Assembly (NCBI RefSeq): GCF_020520425.1
Contig: NC_079487.1
Coordinates: 133,012,385 to 133,076,384, forward strand
Direction: 5' to 3'
From: Spinacia oleracea
Taxonomy: Eukaryota > Streptophyta > Magnoliopsida > Caryophyllales > Amaranthaceae
DNA length: 64,000 nt
Part shown: one piece after another, positions 21,649-32,205 of the stretch
Layout of the letters: each line of letters starts with the position of its first letter
Numbering within the stretch: the stretch's first letter is position 1
Position numbers and translations under genes: made by a program
The notes under the pieces: model-generated
Told to the model about the DNA's origin: nothing
What the model saw: only the letters and a program-made list of their open reading frames with translations
The model's database searches: none

Positions 21649-22137
21649 ATATGATAGTATTGAAACTACTTGATCAATGATGTGTGTCAATATGTATGAG
21701 AAATGAAACCCTACATGTTAATGATCTGTTTAATGCTTCATGTCCCATGAATCAGTGGAGGTCTGTGATGAGTCTTTCATTTGATGAGGTTCAAACCCTA
21801 TGCTTTGATCAGTTCATGGTGATCTGATGCATTGTTGATTGTTATTGTTATGCTTGATCTGTGATGAGTCTTTCATTTGCTGAGACTCAAACCCAATGTT
21901 CCAATAACACTTGTGCACCATTAGCATCATTGATGCTCTTCCGGAGCTAAGTGTTAGGGGATAGGGTTTGTGTCAATGATGCTTGGGGACATTCTGAGAT
22001 CTTATGTCAGGTTAGACAGGAGAGGCAATTCATGTATTGCAAAACATGTATAATGTGTTTCTGATATTCAATGATGTTAGTGTTTCTGATCTGTGATGTA
22101 TGTGTTGATAACCTGAGATATTTGATTCTAAACATGT

Positions 22138-22223
22138 CCCTCACCACCAATCACCAAAGGGAATACAGATCATGTCACATCATTGATTGATCTAGTATCC
22201 CCTTTGGTGAATTGGTGGTGAGG
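22138..22223. repeat. Foldback 3
   Basis: Arms 22138-22166 and 22195-22223 pair over about 28 bp with one bulge and one mismatch (CCTCACCACCAATCACCAAA against TTTGGTGAATTGGTGGTGAG). The arms are unrelated to foldbacks 1-2. Confidence 0.88.
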
Positions 22224-22344
22224 TTGTTAATCATTTAGAAACAAATCTGTCAATGATGTAAAACAACTTAACTGTGAGTCAATGATGTTGCCTTGTTCAT
22301 TGCTTCCTTGTTTTTGCTGCTTTGTTCTTGTTTCTTTGTCCATT

Positions 22345-22445
22345 ACATCTTTTGGCACATCGGCATCCAATGGGGAAGAATTTCCATCTGAAAATGATGT
22401 GATATGCATTCTTTCCATTTGGATGCCGATGTGTTTAGAGATGTG
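22345..22445. repeat. Foldback 4
   Basis: The stem joins CACATCGGCATCCAATGGGG on the left to CCATTTGGATGCCGATGTG on the right. Weaker pairing extends outward (CATCTTTTGG with TTTAGAGATG) and inward. The loop includes TTCCATCTGAAAATGATGTG. Confidence 0.85.
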
Positions 22446-22694
22446 ATGTGATAAAGTTTTTGTACTTATGCCTTGTGATCTGTGATGAGTCTTCATTTTA
22501 TGAGTGTCAAACCCTTTGTTTTTCAATCAAACTCATGCACCATTAGCATCCATGATGTTTTTCAGGAGCTAAGTTTAATTGGAAAGGGTTTGATTCAATG
22601 ATTTTTGGGGACATTCTGAGATATTTATGAATCTTTGTTTATGTGAGGCATATTCCATGTGTTATCAATGATGAATTGATTGTTTTTGTCAAAA

Positions 22695-22801
22695 TTACAT
22701 CTTTTGACACATCGGTTTCAAAATGGGAATAATTTCCATCTGAAAATGATGTGATATTATTATTTATTTCCATTTTGAAGCCGATGTGTTTAGAGTTGTG
22801 A
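22695..22801. repeat. Foldback 5
   Basis: The stem joins CACATCGGTTTCAAAATGGG to CCATTTTGAAGCCGATGTG, with the same loop sequence as foldback 4 (TTCCATCTGAAAATGATGTG). The middle of the stem differs from foldback 4 on both arms, yet pairing is kept. Confidence 0.85.
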
Positions 22802-23157
22802 TATTGCAAATGCTGCCTTGTTCTTAAGAACCCAATGCTGCCTTGTTTATAGTGTTGCCAATGCTGCCTTACCTCTTGTGCCTATGCTGCCTTGTTCTTG
22901 TTATGTACTCATTTGATGTTTATTGCCTTGCCTTGATTACTCTACATTGATGTGAATAAGAATGATGGAAAAAAAACTTTACTAAACTTAAACATGAGAT
23001 TCATTCATTGATGCTTCCAAAAGATATGCTTACAAAATGTTTTGCCTACATGTTATGCTTGCATTTAAGCTTACAAAAGTGACACATTGGTTTTACTTGT
23101 CAATTTAAAAACATGTCCCCAAAACACAAAAAGTTATCTAATTGTTTTCACCTTGCT

Positions 23158-24804
23158 TCACTGGTTTGCTTTCCATTCATCATAGAGTTGCATGCATTCA
23201 TTAACTGCCCATATAGGTGCCTTGACTTGCTCTGGCAGTCTGCCTTCATCTTCTAAAATCTTCTTCTTGTTGTGTGGAAGTTGGTAATCATTGTTGCCTT
23301 TGTGTTTTAGAATCTCATTAGAAACAAACTGTAATGTCATCCACACATTAGACAATGTCTTAGGATGCAACTCATTAAAAGAATCATACACTGCTCCACT
23401 TAAGTCCTCCACAGTTTTAGGCATTTTCTTGTGCATAAGTGATTGTATTGACCTGAAAAATCCCAAGTCCAAGATGTTGCAATCTGGACTGTTTGCTGGC
23501 TGTTGAGTCAACACAAAAGTGAACCCATCTTGTTTGTAGTGTAGTTGCCATTCAGGATCATTTTGCAATATATGTGCCTTTGCATTATCTTGAATGATAT
23601 AGATGACCTTTTCCCCTTCATGTGGTGGCCACTTTGCCTTGATTGCTGGAATTAGCATGTTGATCATCATTGCCCTTGTTTCAATTTGATTCACAGACTT
23701 CACTGGCTTTGTTTCAATGGTCCCCTTTACTCTGTTTTTTGATGTCCTCTTGGCTGCAACTGCATTTGTGAATGGAAATATGCCTATTTTACCATCAAAT
23801 TCACAATTCCCATTTTCACCCCACCTTGGTCTGGCTACTGCTGCCATGAACATGAATTTTGGTATCTTGGTTCTTGAACTTGCACTTCTATGTGGATAGG
23901 GTTCATTGTTTGCAAGATAAACTCTCTGGTTTTTTTGAGTCAAATAAAACCACTTCTCATCAATATGAATGAAGTCATACATGCTGTAATAAGTTGGTTC
24001 CTGTGGTATAGTGTAATCCATTATTAGTCTGAGTACCCACCTCATCCTTGCCATTTTGCATGCATCTGAAATGCCTGGATGCAAGGGACTTGAGTGTGGC
24101 TTAATAATTTTCCTCTTGATGAGCCTCCATACTATTGTTGGTCCCAAATTGAGCATTCTTGCAAGATCTACAATGCATGTTCTGTCCCCCATGGCTATTT
24201 GTGCAATAGAGTCATATGTGACTTGAACCTTTTTCCTGCCACACTTGTGATACTTACTTTCCACCACATATGAATTCATTGCTGCCTTCTGCTTTTTTGC
24301 TTTGTCCCATATTGACCCTATGGTTTTTCTGTTGTAATCAAATTCTATGGCTGCATCCCTTATTGTCCCAAACAAAAGAGTTTCTGAATCTGGAATTTTT
24401 CTATTCAGCAGGTACACCAAAATTTCAAGCCTCAATTCATTATTTATTCTAGGAGTCCTAGGCTTATGATGATCTGTTCTGGGTGTTGCTGTTTGATGAT
24501 GAATTGGTGATGCATTTTCTGATGGTGGTGGAAAGTTCAAATCAAAAAGAAATGGTACCTCTTGAAAGTTGGTAGTTTGCTGGTGCCCTTCCCCTTCTAC
24601 TTCTGGTACTTGCTGTACATATTCAGTGCTGTTTGGTACATCTTCAATAAACCCAATGTCCCCAAAATCAGCAGCAGTATTTTGAGAAGCTTGTACCAAG
24701 TCAGCAGCATCATCACCTACCTCTGAGTCAGAATCGGAGTTAATGCCATCGCCTTCATCATCAGAAAATCCGAGGAAATCGTCATCCTCTTGATCTGAAG
24801 CCAT
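23158..24804 (-). CDS. Mariner-like transposase, DD39D
   Basis: A single-exon frame of 548 residues. Residues 1-45 are strongly acidic (DQEDDDFLGFSDDEGD). Two helix-turn-helix-like regions follow: about 125-175 (LRLEILVYLLNRKIPDSETL) and about 200-240 (YDSIAQIAMGDRT ... LARMLNLGPTIVWRLIK), which would bind the inverted repeats. The catalytic core has the first Asp in HIDEKWFYL, the second in IIQDNAKAH and the third in SPDCNILDLGFF. Exactly 39 residues separate the second and third Asp, the plant MLE signature. The protein would perform cut-and-paste transposition at TA sites in the nucleus. It is read inward from the right end, with about 550 bp of upstream sequence before the TIR. The frame is intact with all three acids present. 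Confidence 0.95.
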   Translation of the reverse strand: MASDQEDDDFLGFSDDEGDGINSDSDSEVGDDAADLVQASQNTAADFGDIGFIEDVPNSTEYVQQVPEVEGEGHQQTTNFQEVPFLFDLNFPPPSENASPIHHQTATPRTDHHKPRTPRINNELRLEILVYLLNRKIPDSETLLFGTIRDAAIEFDYNRKTIGSIWDKAKKQKAAMNSYVVESKYHKCGRKKVQVTYDSIAQIAMGDRTCIVDLARMLNLGPTIVWRLIKRKIIKPHSSPLHPGISDACKMARMRWVLRLIMDYTIPQEPTYYSMYDFIHIDEKWFYLTQKNQRVYLANNEPYPHRSASSRTKIPKFMFMAAVARPRWGENGNCEFDGKIGIFPFTNAVAAKRTSKNRVKGTIETKPVKSVNQIETRAMMINMLIPAIKAKWPPHEGEKVIYIIQDNAKAHILQNDPEWQLHYKQDGFTFVLTQQPANSPDCNILDLGFFRSIQSLMHKKMPKTVEDLSGAVYDSFNELHPKTLSNVWMTLQFVSNEILKHKGNNDYQLPHNKKKILEDEGRLPEQVKAPIWAVNECMQLYDEWKANQ

Positions 24805-25323
24805 TAAGTCCCCTGTTTTTTTGCTATTTAATGCTGAATTGAGGAAGAAATTTTGGTGTTTTGCTTGTATTTATTGAACTTGGTAAAAGTCAGATTTTGG
24901 TCTTTTGTGGGGGGAAAGTGACCCTATTTATAAAGGGAATTCACTATGTCAACCCCTCAAAAATTTGGAGGGAAATTAAAAATCCCCTGTTTTTTTATTT
25001 GGGGGGAAAATTTGGAGGGAAAACTGAAATCAATTGTTTGGGCTTAATTTCCAGCCAAAAAAAACGTGAGTCATTGTATGATTAAATCTGATTGGTCCAT
25101 GTAACAGCTGATGGGTCCCATACCCCATGTGACTGAATTTTTTTTCTGATTTCTTTCATTACTTTAATAAAATATCTACTTTTCTCCCTATTAATTAAAT
25201 ACTTTCTCTCTCTTTATTTTATTCAATTTCTTACACCCAATCATTATTCTTACACCCAATCATTACTCATATCCCAATACAAACCAAGATTCAGTTTTCT
25301 TAAACCACACCCAACATTCTTTA

Positions 25324-25351
25324 GGGGAAGAACAAAAGGGAATGGAGGGAG
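25324..25351 (-). repeat. MLE right terminal inverted repeat
   Basis: It reads GGGGAAGAACAAAAGGGAAT then GGAGGGAG, the reverse complement of the left end with one clear mismatch, followed by TA. No second subterminal copy is seen on this side. Confidence 0.92.
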
Positions 25352-25926
25352 TAGATTGTAGTTTGTGAACTACGGAGTATTTTGTTTTATGTAACTTGAG
25401 ACTATTTTTGTTATTTACTCGTGCTAAATTCAAGAGGGGTATAACAGACATTGTACTAAACATATTAGTTGAAAATAAGAGGTGCTTTCTTACTTTCGTG
25501 GCTACTTTTTATTGATTGAGTGGGTTGTCTTTTGCTATATATGGTGTATGTACCACGGTCCAAGCCGTACCGGTAGAACCACTAACTTATGTTCCCTCTT
25601 ATTATTTGCTAGCCGGCGTGCGGCTTGGCTAACAAGCTAGCTAGCTTAGCCAGTTTACTCGGACCAATCACAAGCTTCTAATTTTCTAGCATTCTTACGT
25701 GGCACCACTCCTAAATGGACAAGTTTTAGAACTTTTAAGCCGAGGTTTGGAGCTCTATAAGCCTTTTGTTTAGCCGATGATTAATTGATGATGGTTGTAC
25801 TTGAATAATCAATTGTGGGTTATGATGATGTCATCTCCCACTCTCCATCTTGTACAATGTACTGATGTACGTGTCTAACTTTCAAATGTTCTAACTTACT
25901 TGTAAATTATTTTTAACTAAACAATA
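25352..25926. other. Intergenic right of the mariner element
   Basis: No gene recognised. TACGGAGTA occurs at 25371-25379, 20 bases outside the element. Confidence 0.5.
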
Positions 25927-26005
25927 CTCTCTCTGTCCCGGAATACTCGAATCGGTTTACACAGTTTAATGCAATGTAATTGACTTCTTATTTAATTAGA
26001 TGGTA

Positions 26006-26246
26006 CTCCCTCCGTCCCAAAATTATAGTCCTGTTTGACTAAAAACACGAATTTTAAGAAAAATAGAATTAACTGTGTGGGAAATTGAAATATAGTTCAT
26101 TGATGATAAAAAAGTAGAATATAATACTCCGTACATGTAAAAAAGAATAAAGTATATGGGGAAGAGAAAATAGTACATGTTAAAAGGAATAAAGTACATT
26201 TTCTTTCGATTTGGAAAACAGGACTATAATTTTGGGACGGAGGGAA
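26006..26246. mobile_element. Stowaway MITE
   Basis: TA-flanked, with left end CTCCCTCCGTCCCAAAATTA continuing TAGTCCTGTTT. The right end AACAGGACTATAATTTTGGG continues ACGGAGGGAA. The long near-perfect ends indicate a young copy. Confidence 0.9.
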
Positions 26247-26359
26247 TAGTTGATAGCCGGTTTTTTTTTAATATTGATAGTGGAAAATGTGTCAACTTTA
26301 CGAGGAGATAGTGGAAAATGACTCACTTTTTAATATATTTTTTAGGGAGTAGATATATA

Positions 26360-27663
26360 GAGTTAAGTACAAAGTTGGGGACTAACCTTTACAACTTTTC
26401 ACCGTTTGGGACCTATACTTTTTTTTTTCACCGTTTGAGACCTACTATTCATTTTCCGGCCAAATTTAACCAAGGCATAGAAAAGATTAGTCCCTTGAGT
26501 TAAAAGGTTGGACCCTTGAGTTAAAAATTCACATGGCACCCTTAAAGTTATCTTCAAGTTAAAAAGGTTAGACCCTAATGTTAAAAATCTCATAAAGTGA
26601 TGAGAGGAGAAACAACTTTGGAAAATTTGGGGCTTCATAAATTTCGATTTGTTAATTCATTCCATTACCTACGGTGTTCTCCATCGGATAGAAATTTTTG
26701 CCTGGTTTGCTATCATGGGTAAACTTAATACAACGCCATTAATTTGGTTTATACACCGTAGGTGTACTCATTCCCTAATAACGATGTACATAATAAACTA
26801 AATAATAATAATAAGACTATTAATTATTTAATTAACGATTACGCTTTTTGTAAACTTATTAATTAATCCGTAACTTTTTATTTAATTTACGACTACATGT
26901 ATAGGAATTATATGCTAAAACATGCAAACACTTATCAATCAATTTAACTAGTTCAAATAATAAATTGTATTAATTTAATATACATGGGTACATATTTAAA
27001 AAAAAAAAAAATTAATATTTATTTCAAAGGGTTGAATGAATTACTCATGTAAAGATACCATACGTTTCAAATAACCGTTCCCTTATTGTTTAAATAGAAC
27101 ACTAAAGCTGTGGTTGGTCTTTTGAGAGGACAGGTCTATTAGGTTTGCGAATTTTTCCATTTTTGAGAATATTGTGTAGCAACAATACGACACTGCAATA
27201 AGATGTTGATGCGGACGGTAGACACCAAACTGAGGTGGCGCTCGCACACGATGATAGCCTAGTTGATCGTTGGATCGGAGTAGGGACAAAAAGAAGAGCA
27301 GGGTGAAGCACCAACAACGAACATTGGATCAAGATGAATCTCTAATTAATGTCTGGAGTTGAATTGAGCAATCAAATATTTTGATCGCAATTATAATTAC
27401 AACATCGCAAAATTGTGATCGCGCTCCGAATTCATCGCATCTTATCTTGGGCTCTCGCGGTAATACCAGTTTGGTTGTAAAATGCTGTATTTTTAAAAAA
27501 ATAAAATAAAATAAAGGATCTTAATTGATATTAACCACCGGTGAGTTAAAGGTGGGTTAAATGGCTGGAAAATGTGAATGAGGTCCCAAAAGGTGAAAAA
27601 AAAAGTATAGGTCCTGAATGGTGAAAAACCCAAAAGGTTGGACCCCAAACTTTAGCTTAACTC
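26360..27663. mobile_element. Mutator-like non-autonomous element
   Basis: Inverted ends of about 100 bp: GAGTTAAGTACAAAGTTGGG at left; CCCCAAACTTTAGCTTAACT then C at right. The match continues through (A)GGACCTATACTTTTTTT. TAGATATATA is repeated exactly on both flanks (26350-26359 and 27664-27673). Long TIRs with a 9-10 bp duplication fit Mutator-type elements. No transposase frame is present. Confidence 0.85.
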
Positions 27664-27795
27664 TAGATATATAGGTGGGTCTATGGGTAAGTATAATATT
27701 AATAAAGTATACGGAGTACCATTTATAGAAACGGTACAAGTAATCCGGAACGGTTTTATAAGAAAAGCGTTGCAAGTATTCCGGGACGAAGGGAG

Positions 27796-29104
27796 TATCT
27801 TTGAACGGCATCCGGTCAAACAAAATGAGCATTATGCATAATAACTACACATATTAATCTCTTTTCAGAACCAATTATCAAAAGAACTAGGTTTCCCAAA
27901 ACAGAAATTGGAAGCACACAAACCTTGAATTTAACAAACAAAATGTGAAATCATCTCACAAACACATAATTTGCACTTTGATAGTTCAACACAAGGGTAA
28001 ATTTGTATTCGTAGTTTCGTCTAAAGTCACAAATTGCATTTCTAAATTCCAAAAACAAATTTCTCACAATACTTAGAAACAGATAACCCATAAACATGAA
28101 TAAACAAAATCATCCAAATTTTTATCTTTCGATAACTGAGCATCACAAACTGATCATTCAACTTCATTGAATTAACGAAAAAAGAGAAATTACCGCAAGG
28201 TATACGTCTGAGATGGCAGTTGATTCGCATGATTTTTGAGGCTGATCCGGAACCAATTGATCTTGGTAAAACACTGGGCCGCCAACACGGGCCGTGGTCC
28301 ATCATAAGCCAAATTATTTATTTGGTGACTCTTGTTTTGGTTGGTTTTACTATTCCATTGACTCTCCCCCAATGAATTTGGGTACAAAAACTAACCAATT
28401 TCGACTACATTAGATTTACGTCGGGTCGGGTCGGGTCTAGTCATGATTTTTGATACATCCAGTTTCGGGTACGATTCCGGTATAGGTTGGGTCGGTTTAT
28501 TCACGGGGAATACCTTGGGTGCATTAAGGTGCATATAAGAATTTTCAACAACTTATAAGAAATACCTTAAAGATTTGCAGTTGTTGAGGTTGAGATTCTT
28601 GAGAATTAAGGGTTTGTTCGATATTAGTATATTACTGTCATTTTTTAGTTCACGGTCTTATGATTTTGAAAGTCGGGTAATTTCTAATCAATCTAATAGA
28701 AGTTTTGAAGGTGCAAGGAGTTGTTCATGGCCAGAGGAAGCTCGGCTGGACCCTATAAACCTCCAAATCACAAGGTGAGTTCCCCATCAACTCAACCAAC
28801 TTGTGTTGGTTACCAACAGAGCAACTTATAACGGAAAATGTTTAGTTACTTGCCATTTAATGGTAAAACAATTATATGATCAACATACTTTAATGGTAAG
28901 GAAATACAAAGTACTATGTTATAGACAAGATCAAACTTACAGCATACTTTTACCAAAGCCCTTTGTCCTAGTTGACTAGTTTACAATGTACACTGATCTT
29001 AAATCTATCAAGTTGAGCCTCCAAAGATGAAATTCTGTCGACGCTACTGGTAAAATCAGTGTTGTCTGTCAGAAAAGCTAGAGCCGAGACCAAAACAGGT
29101 TGTG
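27796..29104. other. Intergenic, 3' of the SecE-like gene
   Basis: No firm gene. Repeated GGGTCGGGTC occurs near 28422-28440. A short frame at 28727 (MARGSSAGPYKPPNHK before a GTGAGT donor) is noted but lacks a credible second exon. Confidence 0.4.
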
Positions 29105-32100
29105 TCATGCAGGTTTTCGCAGAAGTAGTGCCAACACATAAGAAAGTCCAGCATCAATTGAAGACAAAGCAACAATAAGCCCGGCTACAAGTACAAGGGT
29201 GAGGGTGGCAGTTCGCAGCTGCAACCAAAAACAAAAGGAGAAAACTATTAGATTCCCCCTCACAAAACGCATGCTTTTGACACAAACAAGCAATCAAGCA
29301 TCTTAATTCTTAATCAATACATCAGGCACCAAAGGTTATGTCAGGCTAGGTTAGGTTTCGGACTTTTTATATGCACCACTTTACTGCTTTCTATGGCACA
29401 CAGCATTAATGTGCTAAACATTCTTTCTTCTGCCTCTACTCCCCTAACCCTGTTGTCAAAACTACTTTGTGTAATCTCTGGCAAAGTTACCCAATTGGAC
29501 CTTAGCAAAGGCTAGATTAGTTTCATCTAAGGCAGCCTATGCAATAAATCAATCAAACAAACCTGTTTTCTTAAACAGAATTAGCCATCAGCTGCAAGCA
29601 AAGAAATCAACTGCCTTGTTAGTTGTTACTAAGGTGAATACTTCACAGATTTTAGTATTAAGCTTCAATCTGCCCAAGTTTTAAATCAATCAAAACCCCA
29701 ACTTCTTCGGCAGATTTAACTATTCAAGTGAACCAGGAGCATCAAATCAATTTGACTTTTAAACCATGCTATTTTCAGCTAGGTGCTCCACCACCAGCTG
29801 ACTCAAAACCAACCTGCTCTTCACCACCTACAGCCGACTCAACTTAATCTTCTTGAATCCTTAGGCGTCTGAGCTACAACTAATTGACAGTACACAGTAA
29901 AGTTCCACAGATCTCTAAACCAAACACTCGAGGTCACTATCTTCTGATCTAGAACTGCTTTATGTAACCAGTAAGTGAAGACCGATTAAATAAACAGAAC
30001 AGTATATCCTGTATGATATCTGAGTCGATGGAAGTAATTCTAATTCATTTACATGATTTTAGTATATCCTCTCTCCAAACCCCCCACTCAAAAGTCATAA
30101 CCTAGCCCCATTAGCAGAGCTATCATATTTCCCCATTTGTAATTTCACTAATTTGTATTGCCCTTGTGGAAAACTCGTACATATTTGATCTCTTTTATTT
30201 CTAAATTTTTTTCTCCTTATTATCTTGGTCAGACTAATTTCATCAAATAACTTGAGGCGTTCACCAAAAAGCTAAACAGAGTAGTGATTTGCATTCTCCT
30301 GGTTCCCTCACCCCAAAAAAACACTCATCAATTCCTCACCCATTTTCCACTCTTTCATCAAGTAAATGATTACTAAAATTTAAACATGTTCAAAGTATAG
30401 CAAAATGGATGTCATTTTACAAACTATTAAAAAAATACGGATTTGTCATGAAATGCCCCTCAATTTTCACAAAATTCACCAAATGCCCTCACCTTTAATA
30501 TAATACCCAAACTACCCTTACACTTAGCATTAAACATACAGGTTTTTTGATAGGCAATCTAGGGTCCCTTTGTTCAGTCAGAGTCATACAATAATGCTTT
30601 CTAACAACAGAAAGGATTTAAAACATCATAGAAAATAACCCAAATAATATTGCAAGCATGTCCAGGCCCAGCGCCATTATTGGGAGAGAAGAGGGGAGAA
30701 AAAAGAAAATACACAAGACTGTTATGTACTCCGTATAAATATTATGCATCTCTGTAACCAAATCAACGTTGTTACTATACCTAATCGACATGTTCCAGAC
30801 ACATCAAGTTGTTACAATTAAATTGAAATCATGCTCTTCGATAAGGGCTTGGTTTGGAAGAAAGAAATGAAATATAATCAATAAGGCACTTACAGTGCTG
30901 TTCTTAGACTCACGAGTCTAAGGCAATATGATGAGATGATGTCCTGTAGATCTCAAACAAACTACCAGTCTACCAGGATAGTTTCCATGGGAAATTACAC
31001 TAAAAGCGCCAATGAGATAAATAGCAAAACTTTGTAGGTTTGCACCCAAAAAAAAAACCAAGTTATTAGAGCTCCCAAGTTTGCATTCTAAGTCTTTTGT
31101 CAATATATTTCAAGAACACATTCAAACAAATTTTACAACAAGTTCAACCCCAGCAAGGTCTAATCATTCAACTGCAGCATCTAATTGTAGTATGCTCCAT
31201 ATATAGCAAAATTACATAGAAACTTTGCCAAAGGTTTCAAGAGATACGATGTCCTAGAAACTCCATCAATTCATCTATGGACTTTCATTTACGAGTACTA
31301 AGAGACTAGACTATGTTAAAACAGAAGTAGTATGCATCTTGTTCGCACAATGACCTGATGATTGACATATTCTTATTCGACGATTTCTGTTTAAAGTTAA
31401 ATAACATAGGCAATCATACTACCACAATTCAGACAAGTATCTGTTCAAACTGAACAAGGCCTAAACTATTCTACAGAAGCAAATAAAATGCAATAAACAA
31501 AGATGTATCCATTATTTAGGCAAGGATTGTACCGTGTCGTTAAAACTCGGCCATTCTATGTACTTCAGCTGCCCAGGTTGTTGAACAAGGAACCTAACCA
31601 ATGATTTCAAACCCCTGAAAAGAATATGGCACAACAAACAACTCAGTACAATTACAGGCTACTAGTACCCCAATGTGAAACCAGAATCCACACAATTGCT
31701 TCTAATCTTAATACCTGATTGTTTCCTTAGAGAAACGTAGCCAAAATGGGTCCTCAGCACACTCATCATCAAACTTTAAACCATAATTTCCTCCCCGAGA
31801 CATCGAAAACCGAGGTTGAACCTGCTTCTTGTGAGAATAATGGATCTCTGACCTTAAATCCTAGCAATATATAAAAATAGGCAATTTAAAAAATCAATAC
31901 AAAACACTAATATGCTTAGAGAAATCATAATCAATAGAACAATTAGACAAATATTTTACCCATTTTGGTACAAATTTACAAGTAACCAAGCCTCTAGTGT
32001 TGGCTTCAATCGACATTCGATATCGAAATGAAAGCATTGGGTTGCCATTATTATAACCCAAAACTACATTAAATAAAAAGCGCAGTGAGAAATTTTTCAA

Positions 32101-32205
32101 TGTCTTCCATACAACTATTCACAATATTCAGAAAATTCAGTGATTTGTAGAGTAAATGAGGTTGGTACCTGAAGAATTTGACGACAACCCAGAAAAAGTA
32201 GCCAT
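29105..32205 (-). CDS. SecE-like plastid membrane protein (SECE2 type)
   Basis: Five exons (32205-32169, 32063-31960, 31860-31715, 31614-31533, 29218-29105) join in frame to 160 residues, all GT-AG. The N-terminal part is Ser/Arg-rich and poor in acids (residues about 1-45), like a plastid transit peptide. The C-terminal part matches the SecE core: SLVRFLVQQPGQLKYIEWPS, then a Thr-rich entry (LRTATLTLVLVAGLIVALSS) into one membrane helix, then IDAGLSYVLALLLRKPA. In bacteria and plastids SecE clamps the SecY channel for protein insertion. The Lys/Glu-x-x-x-W-P-S signature is visible. Plants have SECE1 (thylakoid) and a second type, and this resembles the second. The last intron is 2.3 kb. Exon 1 holds only 12 codons, so the start is the least certain part. 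Confidence 0.75.

Larger units (their letters stand above)
20971..22086 (+). repeat. 558-bp tandem duplication inside the MLE
   Basis: Two nearly identical 558-bp units begin TATTCTGAGATCTTTGTTTT at 20971 and 21529. Degenerate parts of the same unit flank the pair. ATGCTTGGGGACATTCTGAG occurs near 20908, 21421 and 21979, with a relic near 22590. Each unit contains one strong foldback. There is no reading frame. Confidence 0.92.
18518..25351. mobile_element. Plant mariner-like element, full length, two genes
   Basis: Inverted ends CTCCCTCCATTCC(T/C)TTTTGT... pair between 18518-18545 and 25324-25351 with about one mismatch. TA lies directly outside both ends. Inside are an intact DD39D transposase on the minus strand, a spliced plus-strand gene near the left end, and 1.9 kb of tandem repeats and foldbacks between their 3' ends. 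At 6.8 kb it is larger than a transposase alone requires. Nearly identical ends, an intact transposase frame and an intact TA duplication argue for recent insertion. Its ends are of the same CTCCCTCC type as the Stowaway elements in this window, so it is a candidate autonomous relative. Confidence 0.9.
25927..27795. mobile_element. Stowaway-like element split by two insertions
   Basis: The left end CTCTCTCTGTCCCGGAATAC and right end GTATTCCGGGACGAAGGGAG are inverted copies with TA outside both. The span is interrupted by a Stowaway (26006-26246) and a Mutator-like element (26360-27663). Without them about 325 bp remain, a normal Stowaway size. Confidence 0.7.

Noticed and set aside
22227-22526. 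99-residue reverse-strand frame.
   Set aside because: It runs through foldback 4, so its length follows from the repeat rather than from coding.
20971-22801. CRISPR-like interpretation of the repeated units.
   Set aside because: Units are 558 bp with foldbacks in a plant transposon; there are no short regular repeats with unique spacers.
28575-28778. Short plus-strand frame, and an exon-like MARGSSAGPYKPPNHK before a GTGAGT donor at 28727.
   Set aside because: No matching downstream exon; the SecE-like gene occupies the opposite strand next to it and no family is recognised.
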